Positions 1 through 9,633 of a stretch of 64,000 nucleotides of DNA are shown here, piece by piece. The notes under the pieces are model-generated. The model was given only the letters and a program-made list of their open reading frames with translations. It was not told the origin of the DNA and searched no databases. Origin of the DNA: Bacillus sp. EB106-08-02-XG196 (GTDB lineage Bacteria; Bacillota; Bacilli; Bacillales; Cytobacillaceae); the NCBI RefSeq assembly GCF_013396335.1, contig NZ_JABWSY010000004.1, positions 1 through 64,000 on the forward strand, in the 5' to 3' direction. A program made the position numbers and the translations under genes. Every line of letters begins with the position of its first letter. Within the stretch, counting starts at the first letter, position 1.

Positions 1-95
1 TTCTTTAGGTTTCAAAGAAAGAATAGGTCCATTTTGGTAAAATTGAAAGTTATTCGCTTAGCTTGATGGCTATGGTGACAGGCACTCCTAATTAT

Positions 96-1013
96 CTATT
101 CTTTTGTTACTAATTTTAGTGGAGCTGCTATGATTTTCTCTACGCTTTTACCCTGCAAAACGTCTCTTGCAGCGTCTACAGCAAGCTTACCAATTAACTC
201 TGGCTGTTGGGCAACTGTTGCTTCCATATTGCCTGATTTAATCGCATTTAGGGCATCGTCATTCCCATCAAATCCAATGACCATAACTTCCTTACCAGAG
301 CTATTAATTGCCTCAATAGCCCCCAACGCCATTTCATCATTATGAGCAAATACAGCTTTAATATCAGGATTTGCCTGCAGAAGATTTTCCATAACGGTTA
401 ATCCCTTCGTACGATCAAAATCAGCTGCTTGTTTAGCCGTTACGTTCAATTTTTGATCTGCTACGTTATGAAATCCCTTACCCCTTTCACGTGTGGCCGA
501 TGCCCCTGGAACTCCCTCTAATTCAATAACTTGTGTTTTTTCTCCAAGCTTTTCAATAATATAATTTGCGGCCATTTCCCCGCCTTTTATATTATCTGAA
601 GCCACTAATGCTTCTACCTTCCCTTTATCAGCTGACCGATCCAAAGTAACTACTGGTATACCAATATTATTCGCTGATTGGACAGCCGTTGAAATAGCAG
701 CTGAATCAGTTGGATTAATGAGCAGAGCATCTACACCCTGCTGAATTAAATCTTCCACGTCATTCACTTGTTTCGCAGAGTCATTTTGTGCATCTACGAT
801 AATAACTTCCATACCCAAGGCTTCTACTTCTTTCACCACTCCATCCCTTAAAGAAACGAAAAATGGGTTATTTAATGTAGAAACAGATAAGCCAATTTTA
901 ATATCTTCTAAACTTTCTTTTTTATCTGGTTTTGCCCACCCAGGCGGTTGCATGGAACAAGCACTTAGGAGCAAAAGTGTTAGTGATAGACATATAGTTA
1001 GTAATTTTTTCAT
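96..1013 (-). CDS. rbsB: Ribose ABC transporter substrate-binding lipoprotein RbsB
   Basis: This is the extracellular D-ribose receptor that delivers sugar to the RbsA/RbsC importer. The 305-residue protein begins with a lipoprotein signal (hydrophobic run ending LLLLSAC, lipidated Cys at residue 19). A type I periplasmic-binding fold of the Peripla_BP_4 kind follows, with typical segments such as IGLSVSTLNNPFF near residue 40, DRSADKG near 125 and VIGFDGNDDA near 245. It is the last gene of rbsRKDACB, 17 bases after rbsC. A related pentose or autoinducer-2 receptor is possible, but the flanking rbsD and rbsK favour ribose. The 95 bases beyond its stop hold nothing I recognise. Confidence 0.95.
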   Translation of the reverse strand: MKKLLTICLSLTLLLLSACSMQPPGWAKPDKKESLEDIKIGLSVSTLNNPFFVSLRDGVVKEVEALGMEVIIVDAQNDSAKQVNDVEDLIQQGVDALLINPTDSAAISTAVQSANNIGIPVVTLDRSADKGKVEALVASDNIKGGEMAANYIIEKLGEKTQVIELEGVPGASATRERGKGFHNVADQKLNVTAKQAADFDRTKGLTVMENLLQANPDIKAVFAHNDEMALGAIEAINSSGKEVMVIGFDGNDDALNAIKSGNMEATVAQQPELIGKLAVDAARDVLQGKSVEKIIAAPLKLVTKE

Positions 1014-1030
1014 CGTGATCTCTCCTTATG

Positions 1031-1996
1031 CTACTTTTTACGGTCAAGTAATACTGCAATTAAGATAACAATCCCCTTAACCACCATTTGATAAAAGGAT
1101 GATACTCCAAGAAGATTTAAACCGTTATTTAAGGTTCCGATAATTAAAGCACCGATCAATGTTCCAAAAATTCTTCCTTTTCCCCCTGATAAGCTTGTCC
1201 CTCCTAATACAACGGCAGCAATTGCATCAAGCTCATAGGAAGTACCCGCAGTAGGCTGGGCTGAATTTAAACGAGATGTTAAGATTGCACCGGCCAGCGC
1301 TGCAAGCATACCTGAAAGACTATAAATCATGATTTTTACATTCGGAACTTTTATCCCTGAAATTAATGCTGCTTTTTCATTTCCGCCAATCGCATATGTT
1401 TTACGGCCGAATGGAGTTTTATGAAGAATAATGAATAAGACAACAAATGTAACAATCATCGTAATCGCTGGTACAGGTATTCCTAGAAAATAACCACGGC
1501 CAAATAACTGAAACAGATAATTATCACCAAGACCAGTAATTGGGTTTCCACCAGTATAAACAAGTGTTAGTCCTCTAAAGATCGTCATTGTTGCTAGAGT
1601 TGCGATAAATGGTGCCATTTTCCCCCTGGTAATGAACAATCCGTTAACTGTTCCCATCAATCCGCCAAGAATACATCCAATTATGATTGCAAGTATCGGG
1701 TCTATACCAGATACCATCATTCCCGCTGTCAAAGCACTGGATAATGCAAGAATAGCCCCAACAGATAAATCAATTCCGCCTGTTAAAATAACAAACGTCA
1801 TCCCAAACGCAATAAGTGCATTAATTGCCACTTGCCTTAATAAATTTAATATATTCAAAGGTTCAAGAAAACTTGGATTTAATATCGATACAATCACAAC
1901 TAAGATAATTAAACCAAGTAACGGTCCTAACTTTTGGGTGATGGCATTCATCATATTTGTCTTACTAGGTTTTGTACCTGCATTAATAGAATTCAT
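1031..1996 (-). CDS. rbsC: Ribose ABC transporter permease RbsC
   Basis: Membrane channel subunit of the ribose importer. The 321 residues are almost entirely hydrophobic helices (about 8-10 segments) and carry the BPD_transp_2 family motif GGIDLSVGAILALSSAL near residue 75. A second family signature, ELDAIAAVVLGGTSLSGGKG, lies near residues 255-275. The length is normal for RbsC. It starts one base after the rbsA stop region and is followed closely by rbsB, so the three transport genes are co-transcribed and probably translationally coupled. Confidence 0.95.
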   Translation of the reverse strand: MNSINAGTKPSKTNMMNAITQKLGPLLGLIILVVIVSILNPSFLEPLNILNLLRQVAINALIAFGMTFVILTGGIDLSVGAILALSSALTAGMMVSGIDPILAIIIGCILGGLMGTVNGLFITRGKMAPFIATLATMTIFRGLTLVYTGGNPITGLGDNYLFQLFGRGYFLGIPVPAITMIVTFVVLFIILHKTPFGRKTYAIGGNEKAALISGIKVPNVKIMIYSLSGMLAALAGAILTSRLNSAQPTAGTSYELDAIAAVVLGGTSLSGGKGRIFGTLIGALIIGTLNNGLNLLGVSSFYQMVVKGIVILIAVLLDRKK

Positions 1997-1997
1997 C

Positions 1998-3479
1998 CTA
2001 CTGACCTCCTGTTGCCAATGTCATAATTTTTTCTTGGGTCGCATCTTCTTTCAATAAATCACCTTTTATTTTTCCTTCATGAACGACGAGGATTCGATCA
2101 CTCATTCCAAGGACCTCAGGTAATTCTGAAGATACCATGATGATCGCTACACCCCGATCAGTTAATTCATTCATTAGTTGATAAATTTCTCTCTTCGCTC
2201 CAACATCTACTCCTCTAGTTGGTTCATCTAAAATTAGTAATTTCGGCCCTATCCCAACCCACTTGGCAATGACCACTTTTTGCTGATTTCCTCCTGATAG
2301 CTTTCCTACGGCAATATCTGGGGATTCCGTTTTAACTGTCAAGCGTTTAATGAGCATATTAACAAAGTCTGTCTCACTTTTTTCATTGATAATCCCTTTT
2401 GGAGCGAAGCTATAGAGGGTTGGCAAAACCATATTATCTCTTATAGAGAAATCTAAGATTAATCCCTCATCTTTCCGATCTTCTGTAATGAATCCGATTC
2501 CTGCCTTGACAGCCTGTTCCGGTGTTTTGATGGTCACTTTCTCACCCTTTAACCAAATTTCACCGCCATCAATACCATCCAGGCCAAAAATTGCCCTCAT
2601 GATTTCTGTTCTTCCGGCTCCCATCAAGCCTGAAACCCCGACTATTTCCCCAGCACGTACAGAAAAATTCACATCTTCAAAATGTCCTTTTTTTGTTAAC
2701 CCCTTTACTTCAAGAACGGTTTCAGCCGGGTTAGGATTTCGTTTAGGAAAACGGTCGGTTATTTCCCTTCCAACCATTTTCCTGACAACCTCATCAAAAT
2801 TTGTTTCCGGAATCGCCTTCGTGTCAACGGTTTTCCCATCACGCATTATAGTAATCCTGTCACAAATGGAGAAAATCTCCTCCATCCGATGAGAAATATA
2901 TACGATCGATACTCCTTCTTTTTTCAATGAAGAAATAACATCAAAAAGCTTGCTGATTTCCCTTTCTGTCAATGCAGCAGTAGGTTCATCCATAATAATT
3001 ACTTTTGCCTCGGTCATTAAAGCTTTCGCAATCTCAATCATTTGCTGCTCCCCAACAGAGCAGCTACCTGCCTCTTTATCTAACGGAATCGATACGGCTA
3101 ATCTATCGAACTGTTTTTTTGCCAGCGTTTTCGTTTCATTTATTTTTAAAAGACCAAATGAATTCTTTAATTCCTTGCCAATAAATAAGTTTTCTAGAAC
3201 CGTCATATCAGGCCAAATATTTAATTCCTGATGAATAAAAGTGATTCCACTTTGCTCCGCTTCTTTTGGGTTCTTAAAATAAGTCTCTTTCCCATCAATT
3301 TTGATGACCCCAGAATCACCCGCATGCAGTCCTGTAAGAACGTTCATCATTGTTGATTTCCCTGCACCATTTTCCCCCATTAGGGCATGTACTTCCCCAT
3401 CTAATAAATCAAAATCAACACCTGTTAAAACTTGATTAGTTCCAAATGCTTTATAGATGTTTTCCATCGTAATACGCAT
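1998..3479 (-). CDS. rbsA: Ribose ABC transporter ATP-binding protein RbsA
   Basis: Cytoplasmic energising subunit with two fused ABC modules, 493 residues from the chosen start. The first module has Walker [10 protein letters not shown] near residue 38 and Walker [11 protein letters not shown] near 165. The second has the degenerate P-loop GLMGAGRTE, the signature LSGGNQQK near 400 and [16 protein letters not shown] near 420. I chose ATG at 3479 rather than the GTG three codons upstream because the sequence GAGGTGATAAAC places the SD correctly for it. Gene order and two-domain architecture are diagnostic for the RbsA/MglA class; ribose specificity is inferred from the operon. Confidence 0.95.
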   Translation of the reverse strand: MRITMENIYKAFGTNQVLTGVDFDLLDGEVHALMGENGAGKSTMMNVLTGLHAGDSGVIKIDGKETYFKNPKEAEQSGITFIHQELNIWPDMTVLENLFIGKELKNSFGLLKINETKTLAKKQFDRLAVSIPLDKEAGSCSVGEQQMIEIAKALMTEAKVIIMDEPTAALTEREISKLFDVISSLKKEGVSIVYISHRMEEIFSICDRITIMRDGKTVDTKAIPETNFDEVVRKMVGREITDRFPKRNPNPAETVLEVKGLTKKGHFEDVNFSVRAGEIVGVSGLMGAGRTEIMRAIFGLDGIDGGEIWLKGEKVTIKTPEQAVKAGIGFITEDRKDEGLILDFSIRDNMVLPTLYSFAPKGIINEKSETDFVNMLIKRLTVKTESPDIAVGKLSGGNQQKVVIAKWVGIGPKLLILDEPTRGVDVGAKREIYQLMNELTDRGVAIIMVSSELPEVLGMSDRILVVHEGKIKGDLLKEDATQEKIMTLATGGQ

Positions 3480-3496
3480 GTTTATCACCTCATCTA

Positions 3497-3892
3497 TTAG
3501 AAAAATACTCCAGATTGTAAAATACAGTTTGCATATGGTGTAATTTCACCCGTACGAATGACTGCTTTAGCTCGTTTTGTTAATTGTTTAAATTCCTCAT
3601 GTGAAACATGTTCTATTTCCTTATCAGCGAATTTACCTTTTAAATAGTTAGCATGTTCGGGATTTCTTTCTTCTATTTCAGAGGCAATCATCACTTTTTC
3701 GATAACCATATCCTCTTCAACCGCATTCACTACATCTATAAATGAAGGCATTCCTGTTTTGACTGCTAAATCGATCTTTTTAACTCCATCAGGAATGGGC
3801 AAACCAGCATCTGCTATCACAATATAATCGGTATGACCAAGATCAGCTAACACCTTTGATATATGGCTGTTTAATATTCCATAACGTTTCAT
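3497..3892 (-). CDS. rbsD: D-ribose pyranase RbsD
   Basis: Interconverts beta-pyranose and beta-furanose forms of D-ribose so that ribokinase receives its furanose substrate. The 131-residue length matches the RbsD/FucU family. Conserved features visible are the N-terminal [20 protein letters not shown] segment with the catalytic-region His near residue 20, DAGLPIP near 30, and the C-terminal [20 protein letters not shown]. It sits two bases after rbsK and just before rbsA inside the rbs operon. Confidence 0.95.
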   Translation of the reverse strand: MKRYGILNSHISKVLADLGHTDYIVIADAGLPIPDGVKKIDLAVKTGMPSFIDVVNAVEEDMVIEKVMIASEIEERNPEHANYLKGKFADKEIEHVSHEEFKQLTKRAKAVIRTGEITPYANCILQSGVFF

Positions 3893-3894
3893 TT

Positions 3895-4773
3895 TTATAA
3901 ATTCCCTTCTACTTCTTTTCTTGTCGGCATTCCACCCTGTGCACCAAATTTTGTTACAGACAATGATGCAGCCCGATTAGCAAAACGAATGCTATCTTTT
4001 ATGTTTTTACCCTCAGCTACCGCAACAGCAAATGCCGCATTAAATGTATCGCCTGCACCTGTTGTATCGACAGTCTCAACCACATAAGCCGGGACAAGCA
4101 CCTCATTCTCGCCATCATAATAGCGGACTCCGTTTTTACCTTCAGTAACCAATAATTTATTTGGATATTCTTTTAAAGCATCATGGATATCCTTGTTCTC
4201 AAAAAGAACAGAAGCTTCCCATTCATTTGGAGTAATATAAGCTGCCTTTTCAATCACAGTTTTACTAATATGTCTTGCGGGTGCCGGATTTAGTAATAAG
4301 GGCACATTATTCAGAAAGCAAATTTCGGTTACATATTCCACTGTTTCCTCAGGAATCTCTTGCTGGATTAGTACAATATCTGATTCTCGTATTACATCCA
4401 GTGCCTTTTCAACAAATTCAGGTGTGACATAATTATTAGCACCTTTAACCACAATAATGCTGTTATCACCCTCTGCCAGGGTAATATGTGCTGTTCCTGT
4501 TTCTAAATGTGTAACCGGTTCCACATAGGTTGTAACAACTCCATTAGCTGTGAAATTGTTAACTATTTCTTCCCCAAACCCATCGTCACCTACACATCCA
4601 ACCATATACACTTCAGCACCGAGCCTGGCAGCTGCGACAGCCTGGTTAGCTCCTTTGCCGCCAGGGACTGTCTTAAAGCTCTCTCCGAGAATCGTTTCCC
4701 CTTTATTCGGCCGCTTTGAAGCGGTTACAACCAAATCCATAGAAGAACTACCAATAATCGTCATTTTAGCCAT
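3895..4773 (-). CDS. rbsK: Ribokinase RbsK
   Basis: Phosphorylates D-ribose to ribose 5-phosphate with ATP. PfkB-family landmarks are present: the glycine-rich [16 protein letters not shown] near residue 40, NPAPAR near 170, and the catalytic/anion-hole motif [13 protein letters not shown] near 245. I place the start at the ATG giving MAKMTIIG (292 residues). Its sequence ATGGCTAA overlaps the rbsR stop codon by 8 bases, which implies translational coupling. A longer frame is open upstream but lies within rbsR. Confidence 0.95.
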   Translation of the reverse strand: MAKMTIIGSSSMDLVVTASKRPNKGETILGESFKTVPGGKGANQAVAAARLGAEVYMVGCVGDDGFGEEIVNNFTANGVVTTYVEPVTHLETGTAHITLAEGDNSIIVVKGANNYVTPEFVEKALDVIRESDIVLIQQEIPEETVEYVTEICFLNNVPLLLNPAPARHISKTVIEKAAYITPNEWEASVLFENKDIHDALKEYPNKLLVTEGKNGVRYYDGENEVLVPAYVVETVDTTGAGDTFNAAFAVAVAEGKNIKDSIRFANRAASLSVTKFGAQGGMPTRKEVEGNL

Positions 4774-5755
4774 TTTTCTTCTCAACCTTTCTTGTCGTTT
4801 GCCTTTCAATAAATGTAACAGGCATTTGAATATTCTTTTGCTCTACCGTTTTTTTATTAATAATTTTCATTAATAATTTTGCTGCTTCTCTGCCCATATC
4901 ATAGGCTGGCTGTCTAATGGTTGAAAGTGGCGGGAACAGCAGCTTGCTAAGCGGTATATCATCATATCCAATAATTTGTAAATCATCAGGAATTGATCTT
5001 CCAATTCTTAGTGCTTCATGTAATATGGCTGCCGCACTAAGATCATTGCTGGCAATGACCCCATCCGTTTCAGGAAATTTCTCAAATAATGTTTTGGCCA
5101 TTTTTTCTGCATCGTGAAAACTAAACGATGACGTAATCACCTGAAAGTCTACATTAGCATTGCATAATTCATCCACTGCACCTTTGAATCTGTCTTGCGC
5201 TGTCCTTAGTTCAATAGGTCCTCGGAGTAAAGCAATTCGCTTACTTCCCCTTTTGATTATTTCTTGTGCTGCCTTTTTCCCCCCATCTAATCCATCTGAA
5301 TAAACTGAAGGATGACTATTAGTTGTACGATCAAGAAAAACAACAGGAAAAGATAAGTCTTCGTAAAGACTTGTTTCAGCTTGATTTGTTGCAGAAATAA
5401 CACCTATTACATTATTTTGTTTAAATGTCTGTATATAATCTATTTCTTTTTCAGGTTTTTCATCAGCATTTCCGATAATCAAGTGGATGCCTTGCGCTTG
5501 CATTTCATCCTCTACTCCACGAGCTAGCTCAGGAAAGAAGGGATTTCGAATATCCGGAAGCAATAATCCAATTAATCTTGATTTTTTCTTATAAAGAGAT
5601 CTTGCCACTTCATTTGGTTTGTAGTTTAATGCTTTAATTGCCTCGTTTACTAGCTTCCTAGTATCTTCATGTGCATAACCTTTATTGTTTAATACTCTTG
5701 AAACGGTAGCCACAGATACTCCAGCTTTTTTTGCGACATCACGTATGGTAGCCAT
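4766..5755 (-). CDS. rbsR: LacI-family repressor of the ribose operon, RbsR
   Basis: Transcriptional repressor expected to respond to ribose or a phosphorylated product. The N terminus MATIRDVAKKAGVSVATVSR is a classical LacI helix-turn-helix followed by the VLNNKGYAHEDTRKLV hinge region. Residues 60-329 form a sugar-binding domain ending with QMPVTFIERQTT. ATG 5755 is preferred over an in-frame ATG at 5788 because an AAGGAG SD lies just upstream and the earlier codon falls in the operator. It is the first gene of the operon, so repression is very probably autogenous through the palindrome immediately upstream. Confidence 0.93.
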   Translation of the reverse strand: MATIRDVAKKAGVSVATVSRVLNNKGYAHEDTRKLVNEAIKALNYKPNEVARSLYKKKSRLIGLLLPDIRNPFFPELARGVEDEMQAQGIHLIIGNADEKPEKEIDYIQTFKQNNVIGVISATNQAETSLYEDLSFPVVFLDRTTNSHPSVYSDGLDGGKKAAQEIIKRGSKRIALLRGPIELRTAQDRFKGAVDELCNANVDFQVITSSFSFHDAEKMAKTLFEKFPETDGVIASNDLSAAAILHEALRIGRSIPDDLQIIGYDDIPLSKLLFPPLSTIRQPAYDMGREAAKLLMKIINKKTVEQKNIQMPVTFIERQTTRKVEKKNG

Positions 5756-5768
5756 CGATTCACTCCTT

Positions 5769-5788
5769 ATGTGTAACCGGTTACACAT
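5769..5788. promoter_or_regulatory. LacI-type operator of the rbs operon
   Basis: A perfect 20-base palindrome, ATGTGTAACCGGTTACACAT, lies between the -10 region and the SD of rbsR. Its centre CCGG with flanking half-sites is typical of LacI/GalR-family operators. Binding of RbsR here would block the start of the whole rbsRKDACB transcript. Confidence 0.88.
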
Positions 5789-5817
5789 ATAGTAGCATAA
5801 TCTTTTTTCACACGCAA
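5789..5817 (-). promoter_or_regulatory. Candidate sigma-A promoter of rbsRKDACB
   Basis: On the minus strand, TTGCGT and TACTAT are separated by 17 bases; both match four of six consensus positions. The -10 abuts the operator palindrome, so repressor would overlap the start of transcription. Confidence 0.55.
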
Positions 5818-5829
5818 CATACTTTACCT

Positions 5830-5876
5830 AAAAAAAATGGCACCCACACAATTTGTGCAGATGCTTTGCCTTTTTT
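5830..5876 (-). terminator. Terminator of the AraC-type regulator gene
   Basis: An imperfect hairpin (GGCA...TGCC outer pair, GCACAA/TTGTGT inner pairs with G-U wobbles) is followed on the minus strand by a run of eight T. It separates the regulator gene from the rbs promoter. Confidence 0.65.
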
Positions 5877-7116
5877 AAACAAAGATAATTTCTTCTGTCG
5901 CTCTGTATTCCCTTGGAGAAAGGCCAACATACTTTTTAAAGGTACCACTGAAATAATTTGGTGTATTGAAACCTAGTTCTTCAGCAATCCACTCAATCGT
6001 ATGATTCGTATGACGCAATAGCCACACTGCACGCTGCAAACGGACAAAGGTGACATATTCAACAAAATTACGCCCTGTTTCTTGTTTAAATATCCGACTG
6101 AAGTACGGTACACTAAGATTAATTTGATCAGCTACCCGTTTTAATGAAAGATCTTCGATACAATACCGGGCAATATAGTCTGTACATTTCTGAATCTGAA
6201 CATCCTTTGTAATCTCTTCAAAATAACGCAGTGAAGGCCTGTCATACGGCGTGGTGCGCCTAGCCTTGCATGCTTCACGATAGGAATGGTGCAAGAGGAG
6301 CGGTTCTCGGTAGATGGAGCCTACCCCTATATATAAATAAATCCCATACTCGTTTTCCAATGCTTGAATAGTATCAAGGATCCTGTTCTCCCCTTCTTTC
6401 CAGTGCATTAAGGAACCGTACTCGGGAGGCACCTGGATAAGCATAAGTAAATGTTTTCGGTAGGAAAGAAAAGTAAGCTGATAACCTTGGAAGCGGTTTC
6501 TAAAAAACTCCTGAATCCCTCTCGGTGCCCAGCCTTCCTGTTCCCTGCTGCCAGGACAACGGACAAATCCCTGAATAAAACAGACCGCATTTGGCATTGC
6601 CTCTCCTGGAAGAAAAGAACGAGATTGAATTAATTCCTCTTCAGTTGTTTTATCGCCAACCAGTAGCCGCCGCAAAAATGCCTCTTGAAATGGTAACGTA
6701 TTGCGTTCCGGTTTTTGTTCATGATGGATCTGATAAAATAACTCATCATATTCAATAGGTATAGAATTCGTAATTGACAGCTCCCTAATAGCCCGTTTCA
6801 ATGTACGAAGAAATATATGCTTTTTCACGGATTTCACTAGCAAGTACTCTAGCTTAAACTCAATGGCAAGCGGCGAAGTATATAATAACGATGGGTCTAG
6901 TAAGGGAATAATCCTGCATTCTTTATTACGTTTGCGAAATCGGTGTATTTTAACCCAATCATGCCATTTTCTTACTTCGATAACAGCTATATGTATATCA
7001 TGTTGATTAAACTCAGCTTCTGCCAGTACACAACTTTCCATAAATTCTTCTTTAATCCAGTCTGCCAGCTTTTCATATTCCAGTTCATCTTCTACTGCTA
7101 GACTAATAGAATACAT
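5875..7116 (-). CDS. AraC-family regulator with degenerate receiver-like N-terminal domain
   Basis: 413 residues. The C-terminal 100 residues form a clear AraC/XylS double helix-turn-helix (LSLKRVADQINLSVPYFSRI, then TIEWIAEELGFNTPNYFSGT and LSPREYR). The N terminus resembles a YesN-type response-regulator receiver, but the expected phosphoacceptor Asp is not apparent; the strand reads IAVIEVRKW, so phosphorylation control may be lost. No sensor kinase is adjacent. It is divergent from the DUF485/symporter operon, which makes that operon the likely target (inference). SD GGAGGGG precedes the ATG. Confidence 0.82.
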   Translation of the reverse strand: MYSISLAVEDELEYEKLADWIKEEFMESCVLAEAEFNQHDIHIAVIEVRKWHDWVKIHRFRKRNKECRIIPLLDPSLLYTSPLAIEFKLEYLLVKSVKKHIFLRTLKRAIRELSITNSIPIEYDELFYQIHHEQKPERNTLPFQEAFLRRLLVGDKTTEEELIQSRSFLPGEAMPNAVCFIQGFVRCPGSREQEGWAPRGIQEFFRNRFQGYQLTFLSYRKHLLMLIQVPPEYGSLMHWKEGENRILDTIQALENEYGIYLYIGVGSIYREPLLLHHSYREACKARRTTPYDRPSLRYFEEITKDVQIQKCTDYIARYCIEDLSLKRVADQINLSVPYFSRIFKQETGRNFVEYVTFVRLQRAVWLLRHTNHTIEWIAEELGFNTPNYFSGTFKKYVGLSPREYRATEEIIFV

Positions 7117-7178
7117 TTTATATTCTCCCCTCCTTCCTAAAATGTGGCATTTAAAGTTATATTCCTATACAAATTATA

Positions 7179-7211
7179 GTACAAAAATTAGACTATAGTA
7201 AATATTTGTAC
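7179..7211. promoter_or_regulatory. Inverted repeat GTACAAA...TTTGTAC in the divergent intergenic region
   Basis: Two 7-base inverted arms, GTACAAA and TTTGTAC, are separated by 19 bases in the 226-base AT-rich region between the AraC-type gene and the DUF485 gene. It is a plausible regulator site for either direction. No experimental basis is visible. Confidence 0.35.
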
Positions 7212-7342
7212 ATTTCTGATAATTAATTGTAAGGTATATGTCCATTTTATGACGTAAAATCATTTTAATAGTATCTTGGCCGGGCTAAGGAAGGGTACTA
7301 AAAAACGGCGGAAGCCTAAATAATATTAAGGAGGAGTAACAT

Positions 7343-7699
7343 ATGGCTGGAGAGTATACGGAGTACGACTATGTTGAGGCTGGTACGATTGACGTTAGCG
7401 AACTTAAGCCGCTCGATCCCGAAACTAGGAAAATCATGAAAGGTGAATTTAGTACTGGTCTTAAACTTACGGTTTTTTATTATATTTTTATTCTCGCAAT
7501 TCCGATATTAAATTGGTACGCAGGTGATTTTATGTTTTCCCGTATGTGGGGCGGCATGACATATAGTTGGTTTTTGACCAGTGTTGTTGCAATGGCAATG
7601 GCTTTTATCATTGCTTACGTTCACACTGCTCTTTACGAAAAACGTTTAAAAAACTATCAAAAAAATTCTGGCTCCCCTGAAGAAAGGAGAATTATTTGA
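7343..7699 (+). CDS. DUF485 small membrane protein, symporter partner
   Basis: A 118-residue protein with two central hydrophobic segments (about residues 42-62 and 75-95). The short pattern PETRKIMKGEFSTGLKLTVF before the first helix is typical of DUF485 (YjcH-like) proteins. Genes of this family almost always precede acetate/cation symporters of the SSF family, as here, where the stop codon overlaps the next start. SD AAGGAGGAG is well placed. Its exact role is unknown; it is probably an accessory or stabilising subunit of the transporter. Confidence 0.88.
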   Translation: MAGEYTEYDYVEAGTIDVSELKPLDPETRKIMKGEFSTGLKLTVFYYIFILAIPILNWYAGDFMFSRMWGGMTYSWFLTSVVAMAMAFIIAYVHTALYEKRLKNYQKNSGSPEERRII

Positions 7700-9264
7700 T
7701 GGCCATGTTATTTGAACCTAAAATGCTTTTAACAATCATCCTCATGGGAACGATTGTTTATATCACATATTTATCAAAAAGAAGTGCGACTGCATCTGAT
7801 TATTTCGTTGGCGGACGAAGCTTCGGCTGGTTTACTAACGGTTCAGCCATTGGCGGAGATTATTTAAGTGCTGCGACCTTTCTTGGTATTGCCGGTCTAA
7901 CCTATCAGCTTGGTTACGATGGCGCTTACTATGCCTTTTGCTTCTCTATTGGCCTGACTCTTCTCGCTATGTTCGTCGCAGGTCCACTGCGCCGGTTCGG
8001 AGCCTATACAGTAGCAGACTTTTTAGCCTATCGTTTTCACAGTAAACGTGCCCGCCTCGCTGCTGTCGCTGTAGTACTTGCAATTTCAGGTTTCTATGCA
8101 GCTCCTCAGTTATTGGGTGCCGCACAAATTTTAAGCATGTTCTTTGGTACAAGCTATGAATTTGGAATTATCTTTACCTGTTCGGTTATGATTTTTTATG
8201 TTGGTATCGGTGGAATGAAGGGTACTACTCTTAACCAAGCGCTCGAATTATGGATTCGTCTTGGCGCCTTTCTCCTCATGGTTGGCGCAGCCATCTATGG
8301 CGGACTTCATTATCAGGAGATTCTAGCAGCTATTAATGAATTTCAAGGTACGATTACCGGTACTTCAGCGTTTTCGGTTGACGGAAATGATATACCATTT
8401 GATGGGTCTGTTTGGACCGGTACCGGCAACTACTTCCCATCTTTCTGGCAAACAATATCAATGACAATCGGACTTTCACTCGGTACGATTGGACTTCCTC
8501 ACATCCTGCTTCGCTTCTATACAAATCCAAGTGCAAAAGCAGCGCGTAAGTCTGCTCTTATGGCAATTGGTATTGCAAGCGTGTTCTTTTTATTCGCTGT
8601 GTACCTTGGAGTAGTCGGCCGCTCTATTTTTCTAAGTGGCAATGTAGATTCAGCTGTTATGAAGGACCTTATTGCGGGCGGAAACAATATGGTTGTTCCA
8701 TCTACTGCACAGGCATTAGGTGGAGAATGGCTGCTTGGACTTGTTATCGCAGGAGCATTTGCAGCCGTCTTCTCGAACCTTTCAGGATTATTCATCGCAA
8801 GCTCTGGCGCCTTAGCACATGACTTGTATGCAACTTTCTTCCGTAAGAACATCACAGAGAAAGAGCGCGTACTCGCGGGTAAAGTAGCAATTATTATCCT
8901 TGGTATTTTATACGGTGCTCTCGGTCTCATGGTAAAAGGAGCATCCATCGGCCATCTGGTCGCACTAGCATTCACCGTTGCTGCCAGTACATTTACTCCT
9001 ATCTTTATCTTGGGCATCTGGTGGAGAGGAATGACAGAGAAAGGAGCAATTGCCGGGCTTGTTGCTGGCCTTCTAGCTTCGATGTACATGATTTTCTTTA
9101 AGACGACTCTTCCTGAGTTCCTGCAGTTCAATGTACCAGGACTAATTACAGTGCCAATTGGATTCCTATCAGTTATTATCGTCTCAAAGCTTGATCGCAG
9201 AGTTCCTGCAGATGTGAACGAATTTATGAAAAAAGTTCACTCCAAAGAATCGGAAGTAGCATAG
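7699..9264 (+). CDS. Cation/acetate symporter, SSF family (ActP-like)
   Basis: A 521-residue sodium:solute symporter with about 13 transmembrane helices. The characteristic early segment TASDYFVGGRSFGW is followed by NGSAIGGDYLSAATFLGIAG, as in ActP/MctC transporters of acetate and short monocarboxylates. I start at ATG 7699 (SD AAGGAG, 10-base spacing, overlapping the upstream TGA by one base) rather than the TTG three bases earlier. Substrate cannot be fixed from sequence; acetate, propionate or pyruvate are all possible. It forms an operon with the DUF485 gene and ends at a strong terminator. Confidence 0.9.
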   Translation: MAMLFEPKMLLTIILMGTIVYITYLSKRSATASDYFVGGRSFGWFTNGSAIGGDYLSAATFLGIAGLTYQLGYDGAYYAFCFSIGLTLLAMFVAGPLRRFGAYTVADFLAYRFHSKRARLAAVAVVLAISGFYAAPQLLGAAQILSMFFGTSYEFGIIFTCSVMIFYVGIGGMKGTTLNQALELWIRLGAFLLMVGAAIYGGLHYQEILAAINEFQGTITGTSAFSVDGNDIPFDGSVWTGTGNYFPSFWQTISMTIGLSLGTIGLPHILLRFYTNPSAKAARKSALMAIGIASVFFLFAVYLGVVGRSIFLSGNVDSAVMKDLIAGGNNMVVPSTAQALGGEWLLGLVIAGAFAAVFSNLSGLFIASSGALAHDLYATFFRKNITEKERVLAGKVAIIILGILYGALGLMVKGASIGHLVALAFTVAASTFTPIFILGIWWRGMTEKGAIAGLVAGLLASMYMIFFKTTLPEFLQFNVPGLITVPIGFLSVIIVSKLDRRVPADVNEFMKKVHSKESEVA

Positions 9265-9284
9265 AAAAAATAAAGGTATAAAAA

Positions 9285-9326
9285 AAGGGTGTCCCAAAAG
9301 CAAATCGCTTTTGGACACCCTTTTTT
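9285..9326 (+). terminator. Strong terminator after the symporter gene
   Basis: A hairpin with arms GGGTGTCC..AAAAGC and GCTTTT GGACACCC is flanked by A6 and T6 runs, so it can act in both directions. Confidence 0.92.
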
Positions 9327-9414
9327 CGGTTAGTAGTTAGGAGTAAAATTTATAAGTATTGTTTAAATTTGAGTAAAAAAGTGAAAGTAACGGAATTACC
9401 TTTTTGGAGGTAAA

Positions 9415-9633
9415 ATGGTGAAAGTCATTAAAATAATCGTTCAGATATGTTTGATTTACATAATTTCTTCACTGGGAACCATCATTCAGGAACAATTTAA
9501 TTTGCCTATCCCCGGAAGTATATTAGGATTGTACAAAACGATTCGAAAATACCTAGTTAATTCCTCCGGTGACTGTGCCATATCATTTTGCATCCACCAT
9601 TTTACGGTTTCAACGAAACTACCAGAAATATGA
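9415..9633 (+). pseudogene. Truncated cidA/lrgA-type holin gene
   Basis: Only the first ~40 codons of a CidA-family holin remain: MVKVIKIIVQICLIYIISSL and, after a loop, the signature LPIPGSILGL. The frame then runs into sequence antisense to the neighbouring TetR gene and stops. A good SD (TTTGGAGG) is retained. Normal CidA proteins are about 120 residues and continue with several more hydrophobic helices, so this is a 3' deletion product with the break near base 9530. It is probably non-functional. Confidence 0.75.

Noticed and set aside
7262..7325. Riboswitch in the leader of the DUF485/symporter operon
   Set aside because: GGCCGGG and CGGCGGAAGCC look structured, but I could not match any known class or a clear terminator/antiterminator pair.
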